A DNA stretch of 64,000 nt, from positions 2,108,001-2,172,000 of the forward strand of contig NZ_CP116034.1 in the NCBI RefSeq assembly GCF_027945075.1. Reading direction: 5' to 3'. Below, piece after piece: positions 1-8,588 of this stretch. Source of the stretch: Chryseobacterium sp. CY350 (GTDB lineage Bacteria > Bacteroidota > Bacteroidia > Flavobacteriales > Weeksellaceae). Position 1 is the first letter of the stretch, and the number at the start of each line of letters is the position of its first letter. The translations under genes and the position numbers were made by a program. The notes beneath the pieces are model-generated. The model did not search any database. It saw nothing but the letters and a program-made list of their open reading frames with translations, and was not told the DNA's origin.

Positions 1-733
1 GATAATAACTTCCGGATTTCAGATCGGCAACATTCATGTTGTCACCCTCTAATTTCACAGATCTTACTTTTCTTCCTGTAGATTCGTAGATGTCGATCGA
101 TTTTATTTGATCTGCATTTTTAAAACTCACCGTTTCTTTAGCAGGATTCGGGTAAAGCTTTACCTGGTTTTTTTCCAAAGCATTCAATTCGTCTACACCC
201 AATACAGTTGTGAAAGATGCAGTAGCGTATCCTACATTGGCGGTTCCACCATGTGGCGCAACTGTAGTGGTTGCACTAGGAGGTCTTACACCGGCAATAC
301 TTATCGAATTGGTTGTTGCATACGGAAGCTGGAAATCCTTTGTGTCAGAATTGGTTAAGTTTCTGGTTAAAGTTAAAGTTCTAACTCCAGCAGCCACATT
401 ATCACTTACGATTGTCCAGTCTTGTGCGGTATCAACCGGAGGCTGTTGTGTACCTATGAAGTTTCTGTCTGTCAGCATTGGAGATGTAACCGCAGAATAA
501 ACCAGCGCATCACCTGCAGACATACTGAAGCCTGCATTCACTCCTATTCCCAATCCGAACCATCGGTCTGATGGGCCTTTCAGCAGAAGCGTTACTTTAG
601 AAGTTGCATTATCTAAAGTAAAATTTGCCATTACACCATTATTTGGCGATAAAGTGATATCTCCGGTAGTTTTTTGCTGAGCAGAGCTCAAAAATCCGAT
701 TAATGAAAGTGAAAGAATTACAATTTTTTTCAT
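1..733 (-). CDS. DOMON-like secreted protein with type IX sorting domain (3' end outside window)
   Basis: The reading frame starts at ATG 733 and runs off the left edge without a stop, so the C-terminus is missing. The first 18 residues form a signal peptide ending FLSSAQ. Residues about 20-190 resemble a DOMON domain (a beta-sandwich that can bind heme or sugar): WFGLGIGV followed by a GDALVYS block and a conserved WTIVSD strand are typical. From about residue 205 the KLYPNPAKETVSF segment is the start of a type IX secretion (Por) type A sorting domain, which directs export and cell-surface attachment in Bacteroidota. It begins 2 bp after the ankyrin gene's stop and is the last gene seen of a five-gene operon with a c-type cytochrome and a YceI-like protein, so a role in surface electron transfer or heme handling is possible but inferred. 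The domain call comes from sequence pattern, not from a search. Confidence 0.75.
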   Translation of the reverse strand, partial: MKKIVILSLSLIGFLSSAQQKTTGDITLSPNNGVMANFTLDNATSKVTLLLKGPSDRWFGLGIGVNAGFSMSAGDALVYSAVTSPMLTDRNFIGTQQPPVDTAQDWTIVSDNVAAGVRTLTLTRNLTNSDTKDFQLPYATTNSISIAGVRPPSATTTVAPHGGTANVGYATASFTTVLGVDELNALEKNQVKLYPNPAKETVSFKNADQIKSIDIYESTGRKVRSVKLEGDNMNVADLKSGSYY

Positions 734-735
734 AT

Positions 736-1263
736 TTATTTTTTTAATTCGTTTATAAGTTCTTGATTTTTTGAAAACACAGCATACTCAAAAGCTGTTT
801 TTCCTTCGTTATCTTTTGTCTGTTTTTCTGCTTTGTATTTTTGAAGAAGTTTTACCATATCAATATTTCCTAGTTTTGCAGCAAAAATAAGAGGCGTTGT
901 TCCATTAGAATCTGCCCTGTTGATATCAGATTTATTATCTAGTAACTTTTGTGCTAATTTCAAATCACCTTTAAATATTACAGCCATAAGCGCAGTACCC
1001 ATAGGCGAATTGTAATTAACATCCTTTACATTATGCACAAGAAAATCAGCCACTTCAATATTACCACGGTAGCAAGCTAAGATAAGTGGAGAATATTTTT
1101 GGTCATTGGTCTCATTGATCACATCAGGATTTTGTTTCATTAAATCTTTCAGTTCGGTCAAACTGCCGCTCCTCGCAATATCAAAGACTGATTTTACTTT
1201 GTCCTGAGCCGATGCAACACAAAAGCTCAAGATAAACAATCCGGTTAAAATTAATTTTTTCAT
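736..1263 (-). CDS. Exported ankyrin-repeat protein
   Basis: 175 residues with a signal peptide (MKKLILTGLFILSFCVASAQ), so it is expected in the periplasm. Residues about 25-170 hold four to five ankyrin repeats, recognised from recurring ALMAVIFKGDLKLAQKLLD and TPLIFAAKLGNIDMVKLL units. Ankyrin repeats are protein-binding helical pairs; in bacteria, periplasmic ankyrin proteins often accompany heme enzymes such as catalase. Its start overlaps the stop of the upstream YceI-like gene by 4 bp (ATGA type), and the DOMON gene begins 2 bp downstream, so the three are surely cotranscribed and translationally coupled. The partner protein is unknown; the cytochrome or DOMON protein of the same operon is the obvious candidate by context only. 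Confidence 0.85.
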   Translation of the reverse strand: MKKLILTGLFILSFCVASAQDKVKSVFDIARSGSLTELKDLMKQNPDVINETNDQKYSPLILACYRGNIEVADFLVHNVKDVNYNSPMGTALMAVIFKGDLKLAQKLLDNKSDINRADSNGTTPLIFAAKLGNIDMVKLLQKYKAEKQTKDNEGKTAFEYAVFSKNQELINELKK

Positions 1264-1805
1264 TGTTTTACAAGGGTATAATTGTATTCAACATTCACAT
1301 TTTCAGCGACTTTTTTCATTACCATTTTTGGAACAGTAACTTTAAAATCTACCGGTTTTGCTACAAACCCACCCTGCATAAATATCTTACCGTCTTTCAT
1401 AGAAATCATTGCAGTTGAAGAAACTGCTTTGTCAACACCATGGAAATTTAAGGTTCCCTGAATTGTGTATTTCTGCGGATTGGCAGTCAATTTAGTTTTA
1501 TCAAAGCCCTGTATTTTACCTTTGAAAGTCGTTTTCGGATATTTTGCCGTTTCGGCGTAGCTTTCATTAAAGTGTTCCTGCATCAGTTTCACTGTAAACT
1601 GAAAATTTTTCACCATTGATATTGACGCCATTTCGCCTGTGTCTGAATTTAGAATAACAGTATTAGAGTTATCCTTTGCAGATACATCTTCAAATAATGG
1701 CACAGAAGCTTCAAAGCTTACTTTACCTGTTTTCGAACTGTATTTTTGTGCTGAAATCATATTTCCAAAAAATATTGAAAATATGATGATTGTTAAATTT
1801 TTCAT
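1260..1805 (-). CDS. YceI-like periplasmic protein
   Basis: 181 residues with a signal peptide (MKNLTIIIFSIFFGNMISAQ). The remainder matches the YceI lipocalin-like fold: a SSKTGKVSFEA strand near the mature N-terminus, FQFTVKLMQEHFNESY, KYPKTTFKGKI and a FHGVDKAV segment where YceI proteins have the conserved NGVTKPV-type strand. Members of this family bind isoprenoid chains in the periplasm. The DTGEMA insertion and the lack of a clear D-x-x-HS motif mark a divergent subgroup common in Bacteroidota. It lies 10 bp after the cytochrome-like gene and overlaps the ankyrin gene by 4 bp. Family assignment is fairly secure; ligand and role are not known. Confidence 0.8.
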   Translation of the reverse strand: MKNLTIIIFSIFFGNMISAQKYSSKTGKVSFEASVPLFEDVSAKDNSNTVILNSDTGEMASISMVKNFQFTVKLMQEHFNESYAETAKYPKTTFKGKIQGFDKTKLTANPQKYTIQGTLNFHGVDKAVSSTAMISMKDGKIFMQGGFVAKPVDFKVTVPKMVMKKVAENVNVEYNYTLVKQ

Positions 1806-1815
1806 ATTCTAAATT

Positions 1816-2166
1816 TTAATTCTCCACAAGACCATCAGCCTTCCATTTAATGAAAGTATTGATCTGACTCACAGATAAAGCTCCTCCTTGAGGCATTTTC
1901 TGAGGATCTCCGTTTGGTCTCTGGATTCTGTCTATGATGTTATCTATGTTATTCTTGACCTGATTGTAGTTCGTTAACGGCTGAAATGAAGCCGATCCCG
2001 TGGCAGAGTGACATGAAATGCAATTGGCACTGATAATCCCTTTGACATCAGTTTCGTAGCGTACAGTTTGCGTAATCGGTGTATTGTCTGAAATCTCTTC
2101 GTAGGTTCTGCTCTCACAAGACGTAACGAAAAGAATAAGACCCGATATGTAAATTATTTTTTTCAT
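1816..2166 (-). CDS. c-type cytochrome lipoprotein
   Basis: The start is taken as ATG 2166, giving 116 residues that begin with a lipoprotein signal (lipobox LFVTSC, Cys17); the longer frame upstream overlaps the DUF5777 gene and would bury the signal peptide. One heme c site is visible, CISCH at residues 49-53, with a likely axial methionine in PQKMPQGG (Met91). That is the layout of a small monoheme class I cytochrome. As a lipoprotein it would be tethered to a membrane facing the periplasm or the surface and pass single electrons to an unidentified partner. It begins 1 bp after the DUF5777 stop. The heme motif is seen directly; the redox partner is not known. Confidence 0.85.
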   Translation of the reverse strand: MKKIIYISGLILFVTSCESRTYEEISDNTPITQTVRYETDVKGIISANCISCHSATGSASFQPLTNYNQVKNNIDNIIDRIQRPNGDPQKMPQGGALSVSQINTFIKWKADGLVEN

Positions 2167-2167
2167 T

Positions 2168-3007
2168 TTAAAATACCCTGTAAAGATTAAACCCAAAGAA
2201 AATCTGTCCTTTTTCCCATTTTCCGGTTGCGTTAGTCAGATAACCGATGTCGGAATTGAGTTGGGAATTACTAAATAGAAGTTGAAAAACGTGACCTCCC
2301 GTTTCGATATCCATTCCTAGCGAGAGCGGATTTTTATAGAAACTGTGGTTGTCAAAATTCACAAAATATTCTGCGTTGATAGAGATCCTTTTAGAAATCT
2401 TGTATCTTCCTCCTAATCCTGCCAAAAACTGATTGTTTTTTTCAATGTTGGGATCATACAGATTTTTATGAATGTAAGACGGACTCAGCTGTAAAGAAAA
2501 ACCGTCACTGAATCTACGTGAAATAAGAGCCTGCGTTAAATAAGAAAGCCTGTCACCGAACTGAAGATGCGGATAATTATCTTTATCTAAATCTGTATTG
2601 GCAGCCATCACATTGTAACCGACAATTTCTACAGGAAAGTTCTCGTTTTGTTTTAGAAGCTCGTATTTAGCTCCAAATTCAAAAGTTTTCATGTTTGTTT
2701 CCCTTGATAAACTGAGCGACAAACCGTCGGTCAAACCGTAGATTACTCCCAGTTTCGTTGAAGCATCATCTAAACCGAAAAAGTTTTTAAAACCTGTACT
2801 GATGTCGCCGAACCGATGCGCCACAACAATGTACCATTCTTTTTTAGCAGTGAGTTTCGTAGACTGGCCGGTGACAATCTGGAGTGCTTTAAAAGCAGGC
2901 GGATTGTTTTCTGTTGTTTGAAGAGTGTCGATATCTTTCAGCAGATCGTCCTGTGCAAAGGCAAGACCCGAGATTAACACCGACAAAAAGAGTAGAGTTT
3001 TTGTCAT
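2168..3007 (-). CDS. DUF5777 family outer-membrane beta-barrel protein
   Basis: 279 residues: signal peptide (ends GLAFAQ), then alternating amphipathic strands ending in a terminal aromatic F (GFNLYRVF), as in outer-membrane barrels. The segments WYIVVAHRFGDISTGFKNFFGLD and LGVIYGLTDGLSLSLSRE are the hallmark of DUF5777. The function of the family is not established. It is the first gene of the operon DUF5777-cytochrome-YceI-ankyrin-DOMON, and no gene lies in the 286 bp upstream, so the operon promoter should be there. By context the barrel could anchor or export the redox proteins encoded behind it; that is inference. Confidence 0.8.
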   Translation of the reverse strand: MTKTLLFLSVLISGLAFAQDDLLKDIDTLQTTENNPPAFKALQIVTGQSTKLTAKKEWYIVVAHRFGDISTGFKNFFGLDDASTKLGVIYGLTDGLSLSLSRETNMKTFEFGAKYELLKQNENFPVEIVGYNVMAANTDLDKDNYPHLQFGDRLSYLTQALISRRFSDGFSLQLSPSYIHKNLYDPNIEKNNQFLAGLGGRYKISKRISINAEYFVNFDNHSFYKNPLSLGMDIETGGHVFQLLFSNSQLNSDIGYLTNATGKWEKGQIFFGFNLYRVF

Positions 3008-3241
3008 ATAAATTCAATTAAAATTATACAACAAACTTAGAAAGTTATGCTTTTAAAAGTGTGTGATAAAAGTCACCGACAGAATTGTTTTTTTCAATCA
3101 ATTGCATATGTTTCAAAGGTCATTTAATATTAATAATTAAAGATTTAAATAAAGTTTAATAATTTGATCTTAAAAACCAACAAGTAGACATCAGCATTTA
3201 AAGCGTTTTTATGTATAATTTTAAAAAATAAATTTTTAGAC

Positions 3242-3273
3242 AAAAAAAATGCCCAAACTTTCGCTGGGGCATT
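3242..3273 (-). terminator. Rho-independent terminator after the rpoBC-DUF3467 unit
   Basis: Read on the minus strand, an AATGCCCCA / TGGGCATT stem with a short loop is followed by eight T residues. It lies about 20 bp beyond the DUF3467 stop and closes the rpoB-rpoC transcript. Confidence 0.85.
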
Positions 3274-3293
3274 CTTATATATTTAAGAAAATC

Positions 3294-3602
3294 TTACGCT
3301 TGTACGTTGTTTCCACCTAATACGAAAGGCTCAACTTCTTTGATTTCTCCGAATTGCTGCTCGTAGTTTGTGATGTTTTGCTGAAGAGCTGTAAGAACTC
3401 TCTTAGCATGAAGTGGAGCAAGAATTACTCTTGAACGCACGTTTGCTTGCTGTACACCTGGCATTAATTGAATAAAATCTACTACAAACTCAGATGGAGA
3501 ATGGTTTACTAGAGCAAGGTTACAATAAACCCCTGAAGCTACCATTTCGTTAAGTTGAATGTTGATGTTGTTTGGATCTTGGTTTTGATTTTGGTTGTCC
3601 AT
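3294..3602 (-). CDS. DUF3467 domain-containing protein
   Basis: 102 residues, cytoplasmic, with an Asn/Gln-rich N-terminus (NQNQNQDPNN). The core EMVASGVYCNLALVNHSPSEF and FVVDFIQLMPGV, with VRSRVILAPLHAKRVLTAL behind, is the DUF3467 signature. The family is small and has no proven function. It lies 83 bp downstream of rpoC on the same strand and before the terminator, so it is cotranscribed with RNA polymerase. This rpoC-DUF3467 neighbourhood is usual in Bacteroidota and supports both calls. Confidence 0.9.
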   Translation of the reverse strand: MDNQNQNQDPNNINIQLNEMVASGVYCNLALVNHSPSEFVVDFIQLMPGVQQANVRSRVILAPLHAKRVLTALQQNITNYEQQFGEIKEVEPFVLGGNNVQA

Positions 3603-3685
3603 TATTTTTGTTTAAGTTTTATGTTTAAATAATTCAAGGCTCAAAAATAAATTAAATCTTTGAACCTTGAACATTAAATTTTGAA

Positions 3686-6600
3686 TTAATTTAAATCTTC
3701 GAATTCTTTCTTAGAACCTACGATTACATTTTGGTATTCTTTAAGACCTGTACCTGCAGGAATTCTGTGTCCTACAATTACATTTTCTTTAAGACCGTTC
3801 AAGCTATCTACTTTACCGGCAACTGCTGCTTCGTTTAGAACTTTAGTCGTTTCCTGGAATGATGCTGCAGACATGAAAGATTTCGTTTGTAGAGCCGCTC
3901 TTGTAATTCCTTGCAATACTGGTGTAGCTGTTGCAGGAAGTGCATCTCTCACTTCAACTAATTTCTGATCTTCACGCTTCAACTTAGAGTTTTCGTCTCT
4001 CAGTTCTCTTGCAGTAATCATCTGACCTGGTTTAAATTCTTTTGAATCACCAGCTTCAGTCACTACTTTAAGACCAAATACTCTGTTGTTTTCTTCCAAG
4101 AAATCCATTTTATGCTCTAGAGCAGCCTCAAGGAACTGAGTATCACCTCCGTCAACGATAGATACTTTCGTCATCATCTGTCTTACAATGATTTCGAAAT
4201 GCTTATCATCAATTTTCACCCCTTGAAGACGGTAAACTTCCTGAATTTCATTTACTAAATATTCCTGAACCGCAGTTGGTCCTTTGATCTTCAAGATATC
4301 GTCCGGAGTAACTGAACCGTCAGAAAGTGGCGAACCAGCTCTCACGAAGTCATTTTCCTGTACCAATATCTGGTTTGATAATTTAACTAAATAAATTTTT
4401 CTTTCACCAGTTTTAGCTTCAACGATCAATTCACGGTTACCTCTCTTGATTTTTCCGTAAGAAACTACCCCATCGATTTCTGTAACAACCGCCGGGTTTG
4501 AAGGGTTTCTTGCTTCAAATAATTCTGTAACTCTCGGAAGACCTCCAGTAATATCCCCTGACTTAGCAGATTTTCTCGGGATCTTGATTAAGACTTTACC
4601 AGCCTTAATTTTTTCACCGTCATTTACCATTAAGTGGGCTCCTACCGGTAAGTTGTAACCTTTCTGTTCAACACCTTTAGAATCTACTACTTTTAATGTA
4701 GGTACAGCTTTTTTATTTCTAGATTCAGAGATTACTTTCTCTTCAAATCCTGTCTGTTCGTCAATTTCCAACTGGAATGAAATACCCTGAATAATATCTT
4801 CGTATTCTACCTTACCAGCATTTTCTGCAATAATTACCGCGTTATAAGGATCCCATTTTGCAATGATGTCTCCTTTCTTCACTTTATCACCAGATTTCAC
4901 CAATAATTGAGAACCATAAGGTACGTTAGCAATCATCAATGGAGTTCTAGATTCGTTATCAGCAACCAATCTAAATTCTGTCGTACGGGATACTACTACT
5001 TCCGCAGTGTTTCCGTTTTCGTCTTCAGAAGTAATCGTTCTTACCTCATCCAATTCTACGATACCGTCTCTTCTTGCAGCGATTGAAGGATTTTCTGATA
5101 CGTTTGTAGATACACCACCCTGGTGGAAAGTTCTCAATGTTAACTGAGTTCCCGGTTCCCCAATAGATTGTGCAGCAATTACACCTACCGCTTCACCCAT
5201 GTGGATTTTCTTACCAGTTGCCAGGTTTCTACCATAACATTTAGCACAGATTCCTTTTTTGGTTTCACAAGTAAGTGGTGAACGTACTTCTAAAGATTCA
5301 AGACCCATTTCTTCGACTCTCTTCGCCAAAGCTTCATCAATAATCTGATCAGCATTAGCAACCAATTCGTCTGTTTCAGGATCATAAATATTATGAAGAG
5401 ATACTCTACCTAAGATTCTTTCAGAAATTCTTTCAACGATTTCGTCATTTTTCTTAAGTGCCGTAACTTCAGTTCCTCTTAATGTTCCACAGTCGTTTTC
5501 TGTAACGATAACATCCTGAGCAACGTCTACCAATCTTCTCGTCAAGTAACCCGCATCGGCAGTCTTCAAAGCGGTATCCGCAAGACCCTTACGAGCACCG
5601 TGAGTAGAGATAAAGTATTCTAAGATCGAAAGACCCTCCTTAAAGTTTGCAAGAATCGGGTTTTCAATAATTTCCGCACCGGTAGAACCAGCTTTCTGCG
5701 GTTTTGCCATCAAACCTCTCATCCCTGATAACTGACGGATTTGTTCCTTAGAACCCCTCGCACCAGAATCAAGCATCATGTATACAGAATTGAATCCACC
5801 TTGGTCAACTTTCATTCTGCTCATGATCATTTCAGTTAATCCAGCGTTGGTGTTTGTCCAAACGTCAATTACCTGATTATATCTTTCTGTATCTGTAATA
5901 AGACCCATGTTATAGTTGGCTCTAATTTCGTCTACAGTTTCAATAGATGTTGCGATCATCTTCTTTTTCTCAACAGGAACTACAATGTCACCTAATGAGA
6001 ATGAAAGACCACCTTTGAATGCATTTGAATACCCTAAGTCTTTCATCGCATCCAAGAACTTCACAGTGGTAGGGAAATCTGTATCGGCAAGTACTTTACC
6101 AATAACATTTCTTAATGATTTCTTTGTAAGAAGTTCATTAATATATCCTGACTGCTTAGGAACGATTTGGTTAAATAAAATTCTACCAACAGAAGTTTCA
6201 GTTAATTTCGTAGTGATTTCACCGTTTTCTTTGATAGGTAATCTACATCTTACTTTAGCGTTCAATGAAACTCTACCTTCCGCATAAGCGATTTCCGCTT
6301 CTTCCGGAGAATAGAATGCAAGACCTTCTCCCAAAACTTTTTTCTCATCTGTAGATGCTAATTCTTTGGTCATGAAATATAGACCCAAAACCATATCCTG
6401 AGATGGTACTGTAATTGGAGAACCGTTTGCAGGGTTCAAGATATTCTGAGAACCCAACATCAATAACTGAGCTTCCAAAATTGCTTCCGGACCCAACGGT
6501 AAGTGTACCGCCATCTGGTCACCATCAAAATCGGCGTTGAATGCTGTCGTTACCAACGGGTGTAATTGGATTGCCTTACCTTCGATCATCTTAGGTTGGA

Positions 6601-7951
6601 AAGCCTGAATACCCAGTCTGTGCAAAGTAGGTGCTCTGTTTAGCAAAACAGGGTGACCTTTCATTACACCTTCTAAGATATCATAAACTACCGGTTCTTT
6701 TCTGTCAATAATTCTCTTTGCAGATTTTACTGTTTTTACAATTCCTCTTTCGATCAGTTTTCTGATGATAAACGGTTTGTAAAGTTCAGCTGCCATATCT
6801 TTAGGAATACCACATTCGTGAAGCTGTAAGTTTGGACCTACAACAATTACCGAACGAGCCGAGTAATCTACCCTTTTCCCCAATAAGTTCTGACGGAAAC
6901 GACCTTGCTTACCTTTCAATGAATCTGAAAGTGATTTCAATGGTCTGTTTGATTCAGATTTTACTGCAGAAGATTTTCTTGTATTATCAAATAATGAATC
7001 TACAGATTCCTGAAGCATACGCTTCTCGTTTCTTAAGATTACTTCAGGAGCTTTGATCTCCAATAATCTTTTCAAACGGTTGTTTCTGATAATTACTCTT
7101 CTATAAAGGTCATTTAAGTCAGAAGTTGCGAAACGTCCTCCATCCAATGGAACCAATGGTCTTAATTCTGGTGGTATTACAGGAAGCACACGCATAATCA
7201 TCCACTCTGGTCTGTTGATCATTCTAGTGTTTGCACCTCTCAATGCTTCTACTACGTTCAATCTTTTCAGAGCTTCAGTTCTTCTTTGCTTAGAACCTTC
7301 GTTGTGAGCTTTGTGTCTCAAGTCGAAAGACAATGCATCAAGATCAATTCTTTTTAGCAATTCTTCAACAGCTTCAGCACCCATTTTGGCGATAAATTTG
7401 TTTGGATCTGCATCATCAAGATATTGATTTTCCACAGGAAGAGTGTCCATAATATCAAGATATTCTTCTTCTGTAAGGAATTCTTTGTCGTCAAAATCTG
7501 AACCATCTGCTTTCTTAGCGATACCTTGCTGAATAACAACATATCTCTCGTAATAGATGATCATATCTAATTTCTTAGATGGAATACCCAAAAGGTAACC
7601 GATTTTGTTTGGTAAAGAACGGAAATACCAAATGTGCGCAATAGGAACAACCAAACCAATATGTCCGATTCTTTCTCTACGTACTTTTTTCTCCGTAACC
7701 TCTACACCACAACGGTCACAAACGATCCCTTTGTAACGAATTCTCTTGTATTTACCACAAGCACATTCGTAATCTTTGATAGGACCGAAGATTTTTTCAC
7801 AGAACAAACCGTCTCTTTCTGGTTTATGCGTTCTGTAGTTAATAGTTTCCGGCTTAAGAACTTCTCCTCTTGAATCCTGTAAAATGGACTCAGGTGAAGC
7901 TAAACCGATGGTTATTTTATTAAATCTACTTGATTTATTTTTATTTGACAT
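3686..7951 (-). CDS. rpoC: DNA-directed RNA polymerase subunit beta'
   Basis: 1421 residues, the full-length beta' subunit, which holds the catalytic magnesium. Visible marks: the N-terminal zinc ribbon with Cys63/65/78/81 (CACGKY...CDRCGV), the active-site loop NADFDGDQM near residue 475, the bridge/trigger region ending in TFHQGG near residue 945, and the second zinc site including [11 protein letters not shown] near residue 897. The start at ATG 7951 fits the family N-terminus. Unusually it does not follow rpoB directly: a lipoprotein gene lies between, with 11 bp on each side. DUF3467 and a terminator follow. Confidence 0.99.
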   Translation of the reverse strand: MSNKNKSSRFNKITIGLASPESILQDSRGEVLKPETINYRTHKPERDGLFCEKIFGPIKDYECACGKYKRIRYKGIVCDRCGVEVTEKKVRRERIGHIGLVVPIAHIWYFRSLPNKIGYLLGIPSKKLDMIIYYERYVVIQQGIAKKADGSDFDDKEFLTEEEYLDIMDTLPVENQYLDDADPNKFIAKMGAEAVEELLKRIDLDALSFDLRHKAHNEGSKQRRTEALKRLNVVEALRGANTRMINRPEWMIMRVLPVIPPELRPLVPLDGGRFATSDLNDLYRRVIIRNNRLKRLLEIKAPEVILRNEKRMLQESVDSLFDNTRKSSAVKSESNRPLKSLSDSLKGKQGRFRQNLLGKRVDYSARSVIVVGPNLQLHECGIPKDMAAELYKPFIIRKLIERGIVKTVKSAKRIIDRKEPVVYDILEGVMKGHPVLLNRAPTLHRLGIQAFQPKMIEGKAIQLHPLVTTAFNADFDGDQMAVHLPLGPEAILEAQLLMLGSQNILNPANGSPITVPSQDMVLGLYFMTKELASTDEKKVLGEGLAFYSPEEAEIAYAEGRVSLNAKVRCRLPIKENGEITTKLTETSVGRILFNQIVPKQSGYINELLTKKSLRNVIGKVLADTDFPTTVKFLDAMKDLGYSNAFKGGLSFSLGDIVVPVEKKKMIATSIETVDEIRANYNMGLITDTERYNQVIDVWTNTNAGLTEMIMSRMKVDQGGFNSVYMMLDSGARGSKEQIRQLSGMRGLMAKPQKAGSTGAEIIENPILANFKEGLSILEYFISTHGARKGLADTALKTADAGYLTRRLVDVAQDVIVTENDCGTLRGTEVTALKKNDEIVERISERILGRVSLHNIYDPETDELVANADQIIDEALAKRVEEMGLESLEVRSPLTCETKKGICAKCYGRNLATGKKIHMGEAVGVIAAQSIGEPGTQLTLRTFHQGGVSTNVSENPSIAARRDGIVELDEVRTITSEDENGNTAEVVVSRTTEFRLVADNESRTPLMIANVPYGSQLLVKSGDKVKKGDIIAKWDPYNAVIIAENAGKVEYEDIIQGISFQLEIDEQTGFEEKVISESRNKKAVPTLKVVDSKGVEQKGYNLPVGAHLMVNDGEKIKAGKVLIKIPRKSAKSGDITGGLPRVTELFEARNPSNPAVVTEIDGVVSYGKIKRGNRELIVEAKTGERKIYLVKLSNQILVQENDFVRAGSPLSDGSVTPDDILKIKGPTAVQEYLVNEIQEVYRLQGVKIDDKHFEIIVRQMMTKVSIVDGGDTQFLEAALEHKMDFLEENNRVFGLKVVTEAGDSKEFKPGQMITARELRDENSKLKREDQKLVEVRDALPATATPVLQGITRAALQTKSFMSAASFQETTKVLNEAAVAGKVDSLNGLKENVIVGHRIPAGTGLKEYQNVIVGSKKEFEDLN

Positions 7952-7962
7952 AATAATTTAAT

Positions 7963-8577
7963 TTATTGGAAATAATTAAGATTCCAAATTCCCTGAACAG
8001 AACCGTCAATAATCCCTCTCCAATACTCATGTTCCGCTCCTTGTGAATTATTCATTCTATAATATCTATAATTTAATCTATTTTGGAAATTTTGATCTGA
8101 ATAAAATCTTATATTAAATGTAGACATATCAAAATAGGTTCCAACAATTGTTACAGTACCGTGATCGTCTTTGACCCATTTTGGAGGTGTATAACCATCA
8201 CTAGCATCATTATCAAATTCTATAGATCCTGCAGCAGTTTTAAAAGCAGTTCCCCAGTCAGAGTGATATTGTAGAAAATCTTTCTTCTGAATCTGTACAT
8301 CTCTAAAACCAGTTTTATAACCACATTCATAAGGATCTACATTTCCACAATAACTATTCGGAAATTCTAAAGAAAGAGGAGTAGGAAATGAAGGGAAATT
8401 ATTTTGACCAACAGTTGTAGAATCAATTACAAGACTATCTATTGGTGGTCTCATCATCGCTGAATTAGAATTTGAAAAATCCTCTTCATTGTTATTTGCT
8501 AAATTATCATTCCCAACGCATGATAGAAATGTAATTACACAAATTAATATTACGAATAAACTTTTTAGTACTTTCAT
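7963..8577 (-). CDS. Unrecognised lipoprotein inserted between rpoB and rpoC
   Basis: 204 residues beginning with a lipoprotein signal, lipobox TFLSC (Cys20), then an Asn/Ser/Asp-rich spacer to about residue 60. The remaining part contains YCGNVDPYECGYKTGFRDVQ, two further Cys residues that could pair, WGTAFKTAAG, and a C-terminal YYRMNNSQGAEHEYWRGIIDG block. I do not recognise a family. The stop of rpoB is 11 bp upstream and the start of rpoC 11 bp downstream, so it must be transcribed with the polymerase genes. It is visibly more A/T-rich and codon-relaxed than its neighbours, which suggests a later arrival. The membrane location is a strong prediction; the role is unknown. Confidence 0.8.
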   Translation of the reverse strand: MKVLKSLFVILICVITFLSCVGNDNLANNNEEDFSNSNSAMMRPPIDSLVIDSTTVGQNNFPSFPTPLSLEFPNSYCGNVDPYECGYKTGFRDVQIQKKDFLQYHSDWGTAFKTAAGSIEFDNDASDGYTPPKWVKDDHGTVTIVGTYFDMSTFNIRFYSDQNFQNRLNYRYYRMNNSQGAEHEYWRGIIDGSVQGIWNLNYFQ

Positions 8578-8588
8578 ATTCTTGATCT

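Noticed and set aside
5916..6287. Plus-strand open frames inside rpoC and rpoB
   Set aside because: They are antisense to highly conserved coding sequence, with no start signal or family resemblance.
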